A stretch of DNA of 64,000 nucleotides from Nitrososphaerota archaeon (GCA_027886885.1 JAPCJP010000002.1:1285-65284), one strand, 5' to 3'; positions 33,793 through 43,206 are shown, counted from the first letter of the stretch. Numbers and translations are program-made. Notes: generated by a model not told the origin, from the letters alone.

Positions 33793-34730
33793 TCGGCGAC
33801 TGCGAGGCGGCTCACGCGACATGTCACGCGCTCGGCGGCGAGAGGAGGGACGGCCACACCGAAGACCTCCGGATGGATGAGCTTCGCCAGTAGTTCGACG
33901 CCGTCCACCAGCCGTGGTCCCGGTCTGGAGAAATAGGATGAACTGTCCACAGCGTAGACCGCGCCGCGCCTCACAGCGGTGACCTCCTCCCATCCCTCCA
34001 AGCGTGTGAGCAAGCCTACGTCTTTGACTGCCCGGTCGAGCCCGAAGCCGCATGGAGAGAGTACCAGGACCTCAGGGTCGTAGGCAGCGACCTCGGACCA
34101 GGCGATCTTCCTCGAGGGCACCCCCGCGGGTGCGAGCCCGTCAAACCCTCCTGCGATGCTGACCATCTCTGGTACCCAGTGGCCCGAGGCAAAGATCGGG
34201 TCGTACCACTCTACGAAGAAGACCCGCGGCCTTTCAAGGGTCCCCGCGCGCTCTTTCACCGAGGCCACCCGACCCAGGATGCCGGCCACCAGGTCCGAGG
34301 CTTTCTCTTCGACGCCGCAGGCTGCCCCTATGGTGACGATGTCGTCCATGACGCTCTGGAGGCCTCCGGGCCGGAGCGATATCACCTTGCACTGGGAGGA
34401 GAGTTCAGAGACGGTCTTGATGACCTCTCTTAGCGAGACCGTGCAGACATCACAAAGCTCCTGGGCGATTATCAGGTCCGGCGCCATGCGAAAGAGTAGG
34501 TCCTTGTTGATCTTGTAGAGCGCGTGCCCGTGAGAGAGGCCCTGGATCACGGTCTTGTCGATCTCCGCCTGCCCCATGGATGAGGGTTCGAACATCGACT
34601 CCACGACTATGGGCTTGCGCCGCGCATCTTCGGGATAGTCGCACTCGTTCGTGACCCCGCAGAGCTCTCCCCCGAGCCCGAGCGCGTAGACAACTTCGGT
34701 GGCGCTGGGAAGGAAGGAACAAATCCTCAA
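33789..34730 (-). CDS. BtuF-like cobalamin/siderophore-binding protein without signal peptide
   Basis: 313 aa from a TTG at 34730. The frame stays open further upstream into the divergent NurA gene, but conserved sequence begins at RICSFLPSATEVVYALGLG. The family fold is evident (GVTNECDYPEDARRKP, APDLIIAQELCDVCTVS, VFFVEWYDPIFASGHWVPEM, YFSRPGPRLVDGVELLA). BtuF/FepB-like proteins deliver vitamin B12 or ferric chelates to ABC importers. No signal peptide or ABC partner is visible here, so a cytosolic cobalamin-handling role is possible. Confidence 0.8.
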   Translation of the reverse strand: MRICSFLPSATEVVYALGLGGELCGVTNECDYPEDARRKPIVVESMFEPSSMGQAEIDKTVIQGLSHGHALYKINKDLLFRMAPDLIIAQELCDVCTVSLREVIKTVSELSSQCKVISLRPGGLQSVMDDIVTIGAACGVEEKASDLVAGILGRVASVKERAGTLERPRVFFVEWYDPIFASGHWVPEMVSIAGGFDGLAPAGVPSRKIAWSEVAAYDPEVLVLSPCGFGLDRAVKDVGLLTRLEGWEEVTAVRRGAVYAVDSSSYFSRPGPRLVDGVELLAKLIHPEVFGVAVPPLAAERVTCRVSRLAVAD

Positions 34731-34773
34731 GTGCTGGCTATTGGCTCCTTGCGGTTTATAAGACCAGCAAGAA

Positions 34774-36567
34774 GTGTTGGTTCGACCGATGTCGAGCGAG
34801 ATAGCAAACAAGCTCTCCGAGCAGACGAAGACGCTGGTGACGAGGTTCGAGTCGAGGCTCGGCCAGTTCGCGGGGAGAGGCGACCTGCTTGGGGCACTGC
34901 GCCACCTCAACGGAGATGATGCGAACCGCTTTGCCAGGGAATTTTTCGGGGAAGGAGAACACCTCGCGGTAGGTGTTGACGGCTCGATGGACTATGATGA
35001 GAGGATGCAGATGATACTGTTCTACTCGAACGCGACCACCTATTCTTGCCCTTTCAGCGTCCGAGAGGAGATGTCGTTCAAGCTGAACGAGGTGAAGAGG
35101 GCGGCCCGCCTCTCGGCCTCGTCGGCGATACCCCTCTGGTCCGAGGACGTATCAGATGTGCTAGGTGAGACCTTCGATGTCGAGCTCGAGCTGGAACTTG
35201 AACACTCCATGGACAGGATACCGAACGCGTTCATGACGGTGGCGGAGATGTACCTCGCGCTCAGGGCCTGCGAGTCGGCGCGACTCATCTTCCTCGACCG
35301 GCCGATATCCGGGACCTATTCTTCTCTTGCGCGGGACGTCCGACTCCTGATGAGGAGGAGGAACACCAACCTGGCGAGAATCGCGCACCGGACCGAGCAA
35401 GAGGTGCTGTTGGACATCGGCCTTTCCCTTAACGTCGGGGCACCGACCCAGGAGCTGCCTCGGCGTAAGAGGTTCCTCCAGAACAGGGTGATCAGGAAGC
35501 TGCTAGAAGGCAGTGAGTCACCCGAGTCTCTCTCTGCCAAACTGGGCGTATCCGACGCCCAGGTGAAAAAGGCGCTAAAGGACCTCAGGAAGATAGACGA
35601 ACTCTCCGGAGGCCTGCTTCTCGATGACTCCGGCGGGAGCGAGATAGCGCTGAGACCGGGCGTCCAGGGCTTCTGGGAGAGGACGTACTCCCTGGCGCTG
35701 GAGTATTGTTCGGGCGTCTATGAGCGTGCCAGTTCACCTCTGAACGTCGAGGGTGATAGCTGGCTCACCGTCTTGGACATTAACACCGTGGCCTTCATCT
35801 TGCTCCAAAGGCTTTGCGAAGTTGCACAGCAAAAGAAGGTCCTGGTGGTGGGCATCGCGAAGGACACGACGGCAACGGACATCTCGCGGGCGGTGCTTCC
35901 GTTCATCATAAAGAGCAAGATCATCGAAGCGGAGAAGAACCCTCCAAAGCTCAAGAACGACAAGGCTTTCCTCAGCATTCTCAGCGCCGAGAACAGGGGG
36001 ACGAGGCCGCCCTGGAGGACCCTGGGGTACGACTCCGCCTTCTCCACCATAGTCTGTCCTTCGTCGGTCGGCGATGGCGAGTTCAGGAGCGCCCGGAAGT
36101 TCGTCTCGAGGGAGAGGCTCTTCGTCAGGGGGTTCTTCCAGTCCAGGAGCATGGGCAAGGAGGGCAGGGTGAGGTCGCCCGTCTTCCTCTTCGACAGGCT
36201 CTACGACCCGGAGTACGACTCGGGGTCCGTCCATGACCTCAAGGTAGAGGAGAACTACTCCCCGGCGATGGTCAGCCCCTACTGTGAAGGAAACGAACCG
36301 AGCCGCATGTCGAACCTGGTACTCAAGATCCTGTCGGTGACGGACAACCCCGAGGTGTACGAGGCGTTCGGTCACAATCAGCTGCTGTACCTCGCCGACA
36401 AGGCCGTAAAGGCCGAGATCAAGCTCATGAAGAGCTCTCTGCGAGGGGTAGCGGACCTCAGGATGGGGTCCATGTCCAAGAGAGAAGAGGTCTATGGAAT
36501 CGCGACAACTTATAGAGAGCAGAGGAACGGCGTCGAGACGGCGCGCATGAGAGCGGCTGGTAAGTGA
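34774..36567 (+). CDS. nurA: NurA-domain nuclease with inserted helix-turn-helix
   Basis: Protein of 597 aa, longer than the typical ~340-450 aa NurA. Near residue 70 the NurA catalytic motif VGVDGSMDYDERMQ is visible, with matching acidic blocks later (IFLDRPISGTYS near 171, TVLDINTVAF near 331). A segment at about 237-282 (LLEGSESPESLSAKLGVSDAQVKKALKDLRKID) looks like a winged-helix insertion. NurA is a 5'-3' nuclease that works with HerA in DNA end resection. herA starts 2 nt after this stop, so they are one operon. A TATA-like GGTTTATAAG is at about 34753-34762. Confidence 0.85.
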   Translation: MLVRPMSSEIANKLSEQTKTLVTRFESRLGQFAGRGDLLGALRHLNGDDANRFAREFFGEGEHLAVGVDGSMDYDERMQMILFYSNATTYSCPFSVREEMSFKLNEVKRAARLSASSAIPLWSEDVSDVLGETFDVELELELEHSMDRIPNAFMTVAEMYLALRACESARLIFLDRPISGTYSSLARDVRLLMRRRNTNLARIAHRTEQEVLLDIGLSLNVGAPTQELPRRKRFLQNRVIRKLLEGSESPESLSAKLGVSDAQVKKALKDLRKIDELSGGLLLDDSGGSEIALRPGVQGFWERTYSLALEYCSGVYERASSPLNVEGDSWLTVLDINTVAFILLQRLCEVAQQKKVLVVGIAKDTTATDISRAVLPFIIKSKIIEAEKNPPKLKNDKAFLSILSAENRGTRPPWRTLGYDSAFSTIVCPSSVGDGEFRSARKFVSRERLFVRGFFQSRSMGKEGRVRSPVFLFDRLYDPEYDSGSVHDLKVEENYSPAMVSPYCEGNEPSRMSNLVLKILSVTDNPEVYEAFGHNQLLYLADKAVKAEIKLMKSSLRGVADLRMGSMSKREEVYGIATTYREQRNGVETARMRAAGK

Positions 36568-36568
36568 C

Positions 36569-38323
36569 ATGTCCGGAGTATTCGATGATCTGGGCGGGAA
36601 GTTTGAGGCGAGGCTGCGGCGGGTCTTCCCCACGACCAAGAGTGCCAAGAGCGGGGACCAGGAGATAGTCGTCACCAATGTGGTCGCGACCGTCGAGGCG
36701 AGGTTCGATTTCGGGACGCTCGAGCGGCTCTATTCTCCCAACTTCGTAGGCATAGAGAGGCAGGGGGGAGAGGGCGGCCACCTGATCTTCGAGGTCGTCC
36801 AGGTGAACCCCATCCACTTCCAGATGCTCGGGATGGACGTTTCGATGCCCACCGTACTGCGTCGTGAGTACCTAGACACGATCAGCGAGAGCTGGGGCAA
36901 GTCCCAGGAGACATGGATCGATATGGCGGCGGTGCCGACTTGGTACTGGATGAAGGAGGAGGGGGGCAAGCCGAAGTTCGAGAGGTCCAGGATGTTGCCT
37001 CTGGCAGGGGCGAAGGTCCACCTGCTTTCCAAGAAGACCGTGGAGGAATTCCTCTGCTTCCCGAAGGGAGAGGCGGTCGGGACGATGTTGGGCTTCGAGC
37101 TCCCGTTGACCATCAGCATGGAGAACCTCATCAGATTTCACGCAGGGATTTTCGGATTCACTGGAGCCGGTAAGAGCAACCTTACCAGCGTGCTACTTAG
37201 GAAGGTGATGAAGGCGAACACCGACATCACCACGGTCGTCTTCGATGTATCCGGGGAGTATGCCACGAACTTGATAGACCTGCTGGAGACCGACGGACGA
37301 ATCCTCTCCTATGAGACAATGGATGACGCAGAGGAGCTGTACAACTCGCAGGTCATTCCGGAGAGCCTCGAGGGCTCGGTCAGCGACGAGGCAATCCACG
37401 GCATCTTCTCGGGCCTGATGAGCAAGAAGCTCGTGCAGAGGCTCTCGTTCGGAGCGGGGACTGCCTCCCTGGACCTCGCGGCCATAGAGGAGCTGCTCAC
37501 GACCACTGCGGAGGAAGGAAAGTCGGGCGCCGTTGCGGCCAAGATAGGGCTGGAGAGGTTGAACGACAGCTTCTTCAAGAAGAGGAAGCTGAAGCGGAGC
37601 ACGAAGCTCTCCGAGCTGGGCGAGGAGGCCAAGGTCGACCTCGTCAAGTTGCTCGAGGACATCAAGAGGAGCGTCAACGACAGGACGTCGCTCTTCTCGG
37701 AGGTGAAGGCGATCGTCGAGTACGTGGAACTGCCGAGCAGTAACGAGGGGCCGACGGAGGAGGAACTGACACCCGAGAGCCTCGCATGGGAGCTGGTCAA
37801 CGACAAGGCTCCCAGGCTCAACGTCCTCTATCTCCCCGACCCCATCGAGGCCAGGATGATAGTCAGCAGGCTCATCAAGCGGCTACTCGCCCTCAGGAAG
37901 AAGCAGGGGAGCAGAAAGAAGATCCTCATCGTCTTGGACGAAGCGCAAGAGTACATACCGGGAGACCCCAGGGACAGAGATGGTACCGTGAGCTCGAACG
38001 GCGCCGTGGAGGCGCTTCTCAGACAGGGACGCAAGTATAGGATACACTGCTGGCTCGCGACCCAGAGAGTCGCCCGTCTCAACGTCTCGGCCCTGCAACA
38101 GCTCCACAGCTACTTCGTCAGCACACTTCCAAGGTTCTATGATAGGATGGTCATATCGGAATCCTTCGCCCTCCCGCTCGAGGTCCTGGAGAGGACTGCC
38201 CAGCTCGACACGGGGGAATGGGTCTTCGTGTCCTACAAGGCCACCCGGAGGAAGAACGTCCCCGTCTTCCTGCGCACGGAGAACAACGAAGACGCGATCG
38301 CGAACTATCTCAAGACGCGGTAG
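36569..38323 (+). CDS. herA: HerA-type bipolar DNA helicase/translocase
   Basis: Protein of 584 aa. There is an N-terminal HAS-barrel-like region (about 1-150). Walker A GFTGAGKSNLTS is at about 195, a long helical insertion at about 230-420, and Walker B KILIVLDEAQEYIPG at about 452, followed by the sensor/arginine-finger region LLRQGRKYRIHCWLATQRVARL typical of the HerA/FtsK superfamily. It forms a hexameric ATP-driven DNA pump that acts with NurA (and with Mre11-Rad50, not seen here) in double-strand break resection. Confidence 0.93.
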   Translation: MSGVFDDLGGKFEARLRRVFPTTKSAKSGDQEIVVTNVVATVEARFDFGTLERLYSPNFVGIERQGGEGGHLIFEVVQVNPIHFQMLGMDVSMPTVLRREYLDTISESWGKSQETWIDMAAVPTWYWMKEEGGKPKFERSRMLPLAGAKVHLLSKKTVEEFLCFPKGEAVGTMLGFELPLTISMENLIRFHAGIFGFTGAGKSNLTSVLLRKVMKANTDITTVVFDVSGEYATNLIDLLETDGRILSYETMDDAEELYNSQVIPESLEGSVSDEAIHGIFSGLMSKKLVQRLSFGAGTASLDLAAIEELLTTTAEEGKSGAVAAKIGLERLNDSFFKKRKLKRSTKLSELGEEAKVDLVKLLEDIKRSVNDRTSLFSEVKAIVEYVELPSSNEGPTEEELTPESLAWELVNDKAPRLNVLYLPDPIEARMIVSRLIKRLLALRKKQGSRKKILIVLDEAQEYIPGDPRDRDGTVSSNGAVEALLRQGRKYRIHCWLATQRVARLNVSALQQLHSYFVSTLPRFYDRMVISESFALPLEVLERTAQLDTGEWVFVSYKATRRKNVPVFLRTENNEDAIANYLKTR

Positions 38324-38324
38324 T

Positions 38325-38927
38325 TCACGGGGTGCCTCTCACCCGCGGGAGGATCATGAAACCCTCCTCCTCGACCCCGATGGCCGTGTAGTCCCCTTCG
38401 AGATACATCTTGCCGACTATGGCGCAACATATCGCATCCAGCTCGTGGTCGGAGACGTCCTGCTTGAATACGTCCCCGGTGACGCCGAAGTCAATGAGGG
38501 CGCTTCGGAGCCGCTCCAGCCCCGCTTGCTTCCTTGGCATCCCGAGCACGTCCTGTACAGCGCCGGGAAAGCTCTCGACGACCGTGAGTCCGTCCCCTTC
38601 GAGGGTCTTCCTGAGCTGCATTCCTCTTGCTGTCAGCATCCTCATGGGCCCGAGGGTGAGAGGGAAGAACCGTATCTTCATCCTCAGAAGTTCCCTGTCG
38701 CACGCTCTGAGGTGGGGAGGACCCTTATGCTCGAGACTCACCCGACCTTTGGGTAGGAACAGGGGCGCGTCTATGCTCACGACCCCTGGGGCAGCGTCCC
38801 TGGTAGCCTTCAGTATCTCCTCATCCGCGTAGAGGACGCTTGTCTGGCAGGCCAAAGACTCGGACATCGAGCAAAACCCCGTCATTCTCTTCTCGCTGCC
38901 AGCCAGGTCGAGGCCTATCACCCTCAT
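38325..38927 (-). CDS. DUF429 family predicted nuclease
   Basis: Protein of 200 aa with an RNase H-like fold. It opens MRVIGLDLAGSEKRMTGFC (first acidic residue), followed by VVSIDAPLFLP (second), a LTARGMQLRKTLE helix, VVESFPGAVQDVLG, and the terminal DVSDHELDAICCAIVGKMY (DxxDA-type acidic pair). DUF429 proteins are predicted nucleases of unknown target. It is convergent with herA, with no gap. Confidence 0.85.
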   Translation of the reverse strand: MRVIGLDLAGSEKRMTGFCSMSESLACQTSVLYADEEILKATRDAAPGVVSIDAPLFLPKGRVSLEHKGPPHLRACDRELLRMKIRFFPLTLGPMRMLTARGMQLRKTLEGDGLTVVESFPGAVQDVLGMPRKQAGLERLRSALIDFGVTGDVFKQDVSDHELDAICCAIVGKMYLEGDYTAIGVEEEGFMILPRVRGTP

Positions 38928-39044
38928 TGGCGGCAGGGACCCTCGTCGGGATATTGAGGTTTGAGCTCTTCGTCATCAGGCGTATAACCCTTGGCCAAAT
39001 GAAGAACAGATTAATACAGGGAAAAGCCGGCCTGCGATTTACCC

Positions 39045-40418
39045 ATGACGCGAGTGGGCATAGAGGCTCTTTACGTTTATTCACCAAACATCTACGTCGA
39101 TAATGCGGAGCTAGCGGTAGCCAGGGGAAAGGACCCCAAGCACTTCACCGAAGGGGTGGGTATCAAGGCGTTCTCCATCCCGCCTCCGAATGAGGACCAG
39201 GCGAGCATGGCCGCGACCGCAGCCTACAGGCTCATGGAGAGGCACTCGATCTCGCCCAAGGACATCTTCCGCGTGGACACCCCCACGGAGAGCGGCCTGG
39301 ACGGCTCCCGGGCCCTGGTTTCTGATGTCGTCGGGATGCTGGAGCAGGTGTATGGCAAGGGGAGCCTCTCGCACATCCTCGGTTATGAGCAGAAGTTCGC
39401 CTGCGTCAGCGGTCTGGAGAGGTACCTTGACACTGGAGCTTGGTTCGCCGCCAACTGGAACACGCGCAAATACGCGCTAATCCTCGCGACCGACGTCGCA
39501 AAGTACAATCTGAAGAGCAGCGAAGAGCCGACCCAGGGAGCGGCCGCGGCTGCGATACTCATGGGTGGAGATGGCAAGCTCTTGCAGATCCGCCCGGGAG
39601 CAATCGGTTCCGCTCTCAGGAATGAGAAGAGCGATTTCAAGAAGCCGGGGGGCAGGACCGTGGCCATGGTGGATGGGGCGCTCTCCTACGCATCGTACCT
39701 CAGCGAGATGAAGGAGGCATGGCTGAACTTCCAATCTTCTGCAAGGGAGCAGGGACTAATGAGGCACAAGCCAGACCAATCGATGCTCGACTTCATCGAG
39801 AGGGCGGTCTATCACAATCCGCACAAGAAAATGGTCATCTCGGCCTACGCATCGCTCCTCATCCACGAATGGAGGGGCCTCCCGAGGTGGAAGCAGGTGG
39901 AGGAAGAGATAGGCCCCGAGCCGTCCAGGGAAGGGATGGACGACCTCGCCTATTACATGAGCGACGGCTACCGGGACTACAGGAGGAAGTTCATGAAATC
40001 ATCGCACTTCACAAAGGACTTTGAGACCCGCATCGGGAGCTCGTTGATAGCCCCGGAGCTGGTAGGGAACTCCTATTCCGTCTCGGTCTTCGTCGGCCTG
40101 GACAGCCTGTTCGAGAACGACAGTGAAGACCTTACCAGGAAGAACGTCGTGCTGTGCGGATACGGGAGCGGCAGCCATGCCATCATACAGGAGAATCTGA
40201 TCCCGGACGGATACAAGGAGGTTGCGAAGAAGCTCGAGCTGATGCGGATCCTCAACGCGCGAAGAAAGGTTAGCATCGAGGAATACGAGAAGATCCACAA
40301 CGGGCAGATCAACCCGAACGACTGGGACGTAAAGGGCGAGACACGCTTCCTTCTACGGAGCGTAGGGGAGAAGGAGACGCCCTCGGAAGGGGACAGACAG
40401 TATACGCTCGGTAACTAG
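39045..40418 (+). CDS. mvaS: Hydroxymethylglutaryl-CoA synthase
   Basis: Protein of 457 aa. It condenses acetoacetyl-CoA with acetyl-CoA to HMG-CoA, the first committed step to archaeal isoprenoid lipids. Landmarks are VGIEALYVYSPNIYVD, GIKAFSIPPPNEDQ, a probable nucleophile Cys in YEQKFACVSGLERYL, the Glu/acidic RVDTPTESGLDGSRA, the His block ERAVYHNPHKKM, and the C-terminal GYGSGSHA. The length matches eukaryote-like HMGCS more than the short archaeal form. No thiolase or DUF35 partner is adjacent. Confidence 0.93.
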   Translation: MTRVGIEALYVYSPNIYVDNAELAVARGKDPKHFTEGVGIKAFSIPPPNEDQASMAATAAYRLMERHSISPKDIFRVDTPTESGLDGSRALVSDVVGMLEQVYGKGSLSHILGYEQKFACVSGLERYLDTGAWFAANWNTRKYALILATDVAKYNLKSSEEPTQGAAAAAILMGGDGKLLQIRPGAIGSALRNEKSDFKKPGGRTVAMVDGALSYASYLSEMKEAWLNFQSSAREQGLMRHKPDQSMLDFIERAVYHNPHKKMVISAYASLLIHEWRGLPRWKQVEEEIGPEPSREGMDDLAYYMSDGYRDYRRKFMKSSHFTKDFETRIGSSLIAPELVGNSYSVSVFVGLDSLFENDSEDLTRKNVVLCGYGSGSHAIIQENLIPDGYKEVAKKLELMRILNARRKVSIEEYEKIHNGQINPNDWDVKGETRFLLRSVGEKETPSEGDRQYTLGN

Positions 40419-40445
40419 TCATCCCGGATTCTTGACGGCCGAACT

Positions 40446-41051
40446 TCACTTGGCTCTTTCCGCTACTCCCTGCTTGATCAGGTAGAGGTGGTCGGCGCCG
40501 GCGCCCTCATCCTCGTCCTGGGTCGAGAACATCACGTCGACCCCCGCCTCCCCCGCAAGCTTCCTGTAGTTGGCTACGAACTCCTCCCTGTCGTGGAGGT
40601 TCGAGAAGGCCTCGTCGACGAGTATCACCTTGGGGCGGGCGAGCAGAGCCGTGGCCAATGAGACCCTTTCCCTCATCCCTAGGCTGAGTGTCCTCACACT
40701 GCCTCCGAAGTCAATCCCCAGGGCGGCTTTGGTGCCAGCGATGACCCGTTCGTCCAGCGGGACTCCTCTGATGGCCGCGCCCCACTTCAGGTGGGAGTCG
40801 ACCTTGAGGTGGGGCAGCGAGGATCCAGGCGTTACCATGACGATGCCCCTACGTTCGACGGGCTGCCGCGTGACGTCTCTCCCTCCCACCTTGACGAATC
40901 CTTCGTCCATCTTGAGCTGTCCGGCGATCACTCTGAAGAGAGTGGATTTTCCTGAACCGTTTCTTCCGGCCAAACAGATGAACCCTCCGTCGGACAGCTC
41001 CGCTGAGAGGGAGAAGTCTCCCTGCTTCTTCCTGATGCTCGCTTCTATCAT
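40446..41051 (-). CDS. ABC transporter ATPase (molybdate/tungstate type)
   Basis: Protein of 201 aa. Walker A GRNGSGKS is near residue 30, the signature LSLGMRERV near 123, Walker B KVILVDEAF near 142 and the switch His-type segment STQDEDEGA near the end. It lacks the C-terminal TOBE domain found in many ModC/WtpC ATPases, so oxyanion feedback is absent from this subunit. Its start overlaps the permease stop by 4 nt. It energises the importer encoded by the two upstream genes. Confidence 0.9.
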   Translation of the reverse strand: MIEASIRKKQGDFSLSAELSDGGFICLAGRNGSGKSTLFRVIAGQLKMDEGFVKVGGRDVTRQPVERRGIVMVTPGSSLPHLKVDSHLKWGAAIRGVPLDERVIAGTKAALGIDFGGSVRTLSLGMRERVSLATALLARPKVILVDEAFSNLHDREEFVANYRKLAGEAGVDVMFSTQDEDEGAGADHLYLIKQGVAERAK

Positions 41052-41833
41052 CGCGAGCGCTTCCTCCTCCTCACGAAGTGCCCGGCGAGCGCGATGGGCA
41101 GGGCGACGAGTATCATTGCCGCCGAAGCAGTCACGGCCGCGTTAAGACCTCCTGCCTCGCTGCCGCTGAAGAACTGGAATATGGTGACCGACGCGGGGCT
41201 CACCCCGAAGAAGGGATACTGGGTCACGTAGAAGGCTATTATCGAGATGGAACCGAACTCACTGAGGGCCCGGCTCATCGATATCAGGGAGGCGCTGGAT
41301 AGTCCATCGCCCGAGTCAGGCAGGACCACAGTGAAGAGCGTACGAAGACGGCCTGCGCCCAACCCCATTGCGAACTCTTCCGGGGACGGGTCCTTCGACT
41401 CGAAATAAGGCTGCATCGACTTGATGTAGATCGGAGCAGACATGATGACGAGGGCGATCACCAGACCGAGTATGGTATCGAAGAAGTTGATGCCAAGGCT
41501 GTTGAGGAACTTGCCCGTAGGGGTGATGGGGCTGTCAAGTAGAATCAGGGCTACGCCGATGATCGGGTGGGGGACACTGATGGGTATGTCCACGAGCGAC
41601 TCCGCAATACGATCGTTCCCCCTCGCCAGGTAGTAGGCGAGCGGGGTGAAGAGGGCCACGTCCACGACAACCGCGATGGCCGAGGCGAAGAGGGAGAGCT
41701 CGATGGACCGGAAGACAGCAAGGCTGTAGCCCGCAGGATTGCGGAATGGGCCAAGCCCATAGTAAAGGAGGACGGCTATGGGGATAAGGAGAAGGGCCAG
41801 CGCCGCGATGGAGACGGCCCTGAGCCAGTTCAT
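41048..41833 (-). CDS. ABC transporter permease (molybdate/tungstate type)
   Basis: Protein of 261 aa with about six TM helices. The coupling EAA loop is visible as DPSPEEFAMGLGAGRLRTLFTVVLPDSG. The opening AALALLLIPIAVLLYYGL and the segment DIPISVPHPIIGVALILLD resemble ModB/WtpB permeases. It is preceded by the substrate-binding gene (34-nt gap) and followed by the ATPase (overlap). Confidence 0.9.
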   Translation of the reverse strand: MNWLRAVSIAALALLLIPIAVLLYYGLGPFRNPAGYSLAVFRSIELSLFASAIAVVVDVALFTPLAYYLARGNDRIAESLVDIPISVPHPIIGVALILLDSPITPTGKFLNSLGINFFDTILGLVIALVIMSAPIYIKSMQPYFESKDPSPEEFAMGLGAGRLRTLFTVVLPDSGDGLSSASLISMSRALSEFGSISIIAFYVTQYPFFGVSPASVTIFQFFSGSEAGGLNAAVTASAAMILVALPIALAGHFVRRRKRSR

Positions 41834-41867
41834 CTAAGGTGCGCCGGCATCCTTGGGAGGGACCCGG

Positions 41868-43160
41868 CTATATGGGCCCCGATAGCACGATCAAGCCCTG
41901 GGACTCCAGAGCCTGGACCGCCGAAGGCAACATTTGAGGCGACGCGACGCTGCTGTAGAGGAGCCCCTGTGCCGGGACCACGAGCCCGTAGGCGGAGAGG
42001 CTCGCCATATTCTTGACGACGTACTGGACGAACTCGAGCGCCTCCGTCGTGTTCACGCTGTTCAATGGGACCGTAATGACGATCACGATGGGCGCCCCCG
42101 CTGTCTTCCCAGCAGAGTCCGTGTAGGAGAACTTCGAGTAAAAGCTCGCGAGCGTGGGGCTGGACAAATTGACGTGCGTGTTCAGGGAGAGGTAGCCGAT
42201 TCCGCTCGTGATAGCTGCCGACCTGTAGATGAATAGGAATTGGATCTGGCCGGCCTGGAGAGGAGCGACGAGGTTCGCCGCGCTGCTGGCCGTCGTGTTG
42301 GCTCCCGCCGCCAACAGTGTCGAGGCGTAGGCTTGCTGGTTTCCTCCCGAGTAGAGATACCCAGCCGCTTCGAGCACGAGCCACGCCCTCAGTCCCGCCG
42401 GGTCAGCGACCGGTGAGGATATGCCGACCTTGACGCTCCCCGATGTCAGAGTGGCGAAGAAGGAGTTCCAGTCGGAGGTCGCGTTGGAACTAGCGGCCGT
42501 CTTGCCTTGGGTTATTATGGCCGATGCAGCCGAGTTTGTCAGAGTCGCATTGGAGTAAGCCAGCACCATCTGGTCCGAGGCAACGCCTATGGCCCAGTTC
42601 GAGGAGAGATTCCCCAAGTGGGCGGGTGCTGTGGCGGCAAGGGCAGCCGAGATGAAAATATCGTCCGGCGCTCCCGCGGCGATCGCACTGGCATCTGCGT
42701 TTGAGCCGCCCGAGACCACTGGGGCTACGGGGATGCCCGTCGCCTTCGAAAAGCCAGTCAAGAGAGCCGTCGTCTCCGTGGCGTAGGCGTCGGCCGAGTA
42801 GGAGAGTATCGGAGCGAGCGCGATCGAAGTGGACGTCGTAGTTGCGGTTGTGGTGACGAGGGATGTGGTGGTGGCAGTGGTAGTCGCTGTGGCGGTGCTG
42901 GTCGAGATGCTAGTCGAGATGCTAGTCGAGATGCTAGTCGAGATAGCAGTGGTGGTCGCCGTAGTCGTCGCTGTACTGATTGAAGTGCTGACCGCGGTAC
43001 TGACCGAAGTGGTGATGGCCGTGCTCACCGACGTGGAGGTCGCGGTGACCGTCGACGCCGGCTTGCTGTAGATTGCGTAGGCACCAATCAAGATTATCAG
43101 AACTACGATGACGGCGGAAGCAGCAACCGGAGTGGATACACCTCGTCTTTGCATCTTCAT
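41868..43160 (-). CDS. Membrane-anchored ABC substrate-binding protein (molybdate/tungstate family)
   Basis: About 430 aa. It has an N-terminal anchor (PVAASAVIVVLIILIGAYAIYS), then a Thr/Ser stalk with about 80 residues of STSIST-type repeats (low-complexity 12-bp DNA repeats at about 42,900-42,950). The ModA/WtpA-like domain follows: LSYSADAYATETTALLTGFSK, the SGGSNADASAIAAGAPDDIF ligand loop, and TLTSGSVKVGISSPVADPAG. An ATG at 43187 exists, but it lies inside the promoter palindrome upstream of the expected transcript start, so 43160 is preferred. Confidence 0.88.
   Translation of the reverse strand: MKMQRRGVSTPVAASAVIVVLIILIGAYAIYSKPASTVTATSTSVSTAITTSVSTAVSTSISTATTTATTTAISTSISTSISTSISTSTATATTTATTTSLVTTTATTTSTSIALAPILSYSADAYATETTALLTGFSKATGIPVAPVVSGGSNADASAIAAGAPDDIFISAALAATAPAHLGNLSSNWAIGVASDQMVLAYSNATLTNSAASAIITQGKTAASSNATSDWNSFFATLTSGSVKVGISSPVADPAGLRAWLVLEAAGYLYSGGNQQAYASTLLAAGANTTASSAANLVAPLQAGQIQFLFIYRSAAITSGIGYLSLNTHVNLSSPTLASFYSKFSYTDSAGKTAGAPIVIVITVPLNSVNTTEALEFVQYVVKNMASLSAYGLVVPAQGLLYSSVASPQMLPSAVQALESQGLIVLSGPI
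42896..42950 (-). repeat. Four tandem 12-bp units in the ABC binding-protein gene
   Basis: GTCGAGATGCTA repeats three times and then once as GTCGAGATAGCA in the plus-strand reading. It encodes part of the Ser/Thr stalk in frame (STSI per unit), so copy-number change alters only the stalk length. The flanking ~200 bp are looser repeats of the same kind. Confidence 0.75.
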
Positions 43161-43184
43161 GGATAAGCGCTGTGCAGCCAATTG

Positions 43185-43206
43185 CATAACGCTATTTATC
43201 GTTATG
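43185..43206. promoter_or_regulatory. Candidate ModE operator
   Basis: CATAACG (43185-43191) and CGTTATG (43200-43206) form perfect 7-bp inverted arms around CTATTTAT. The spacer contains the minus-strand TATA-like ATAAATAG of the transporter operon, so occupancy would block TBP. The sequence elements CGTTAT/ATAACG are also those of bacterial ModE sites, though in the opposite order. Confidence 0.65.

Noticed and set aside
34731-34910. Upstream extension of the BtuF-like frame to 34,910
   Set aside because: It would overlap nurA on the opposite strand, and the extension has no signal peptide or family similarity.
35734-36678. Long minus-strand frame across nurA/herA
   Set aside because: It is the antisense shadow of the nurA end and herA start.
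42830-43071. Repeated 12-mers that could suggest a CRISPR or tandem repeat array
   Set aside because: Units are in frame within the substrate-binding protein gene and encode its Ser/Thr stalk. There are no spacers.
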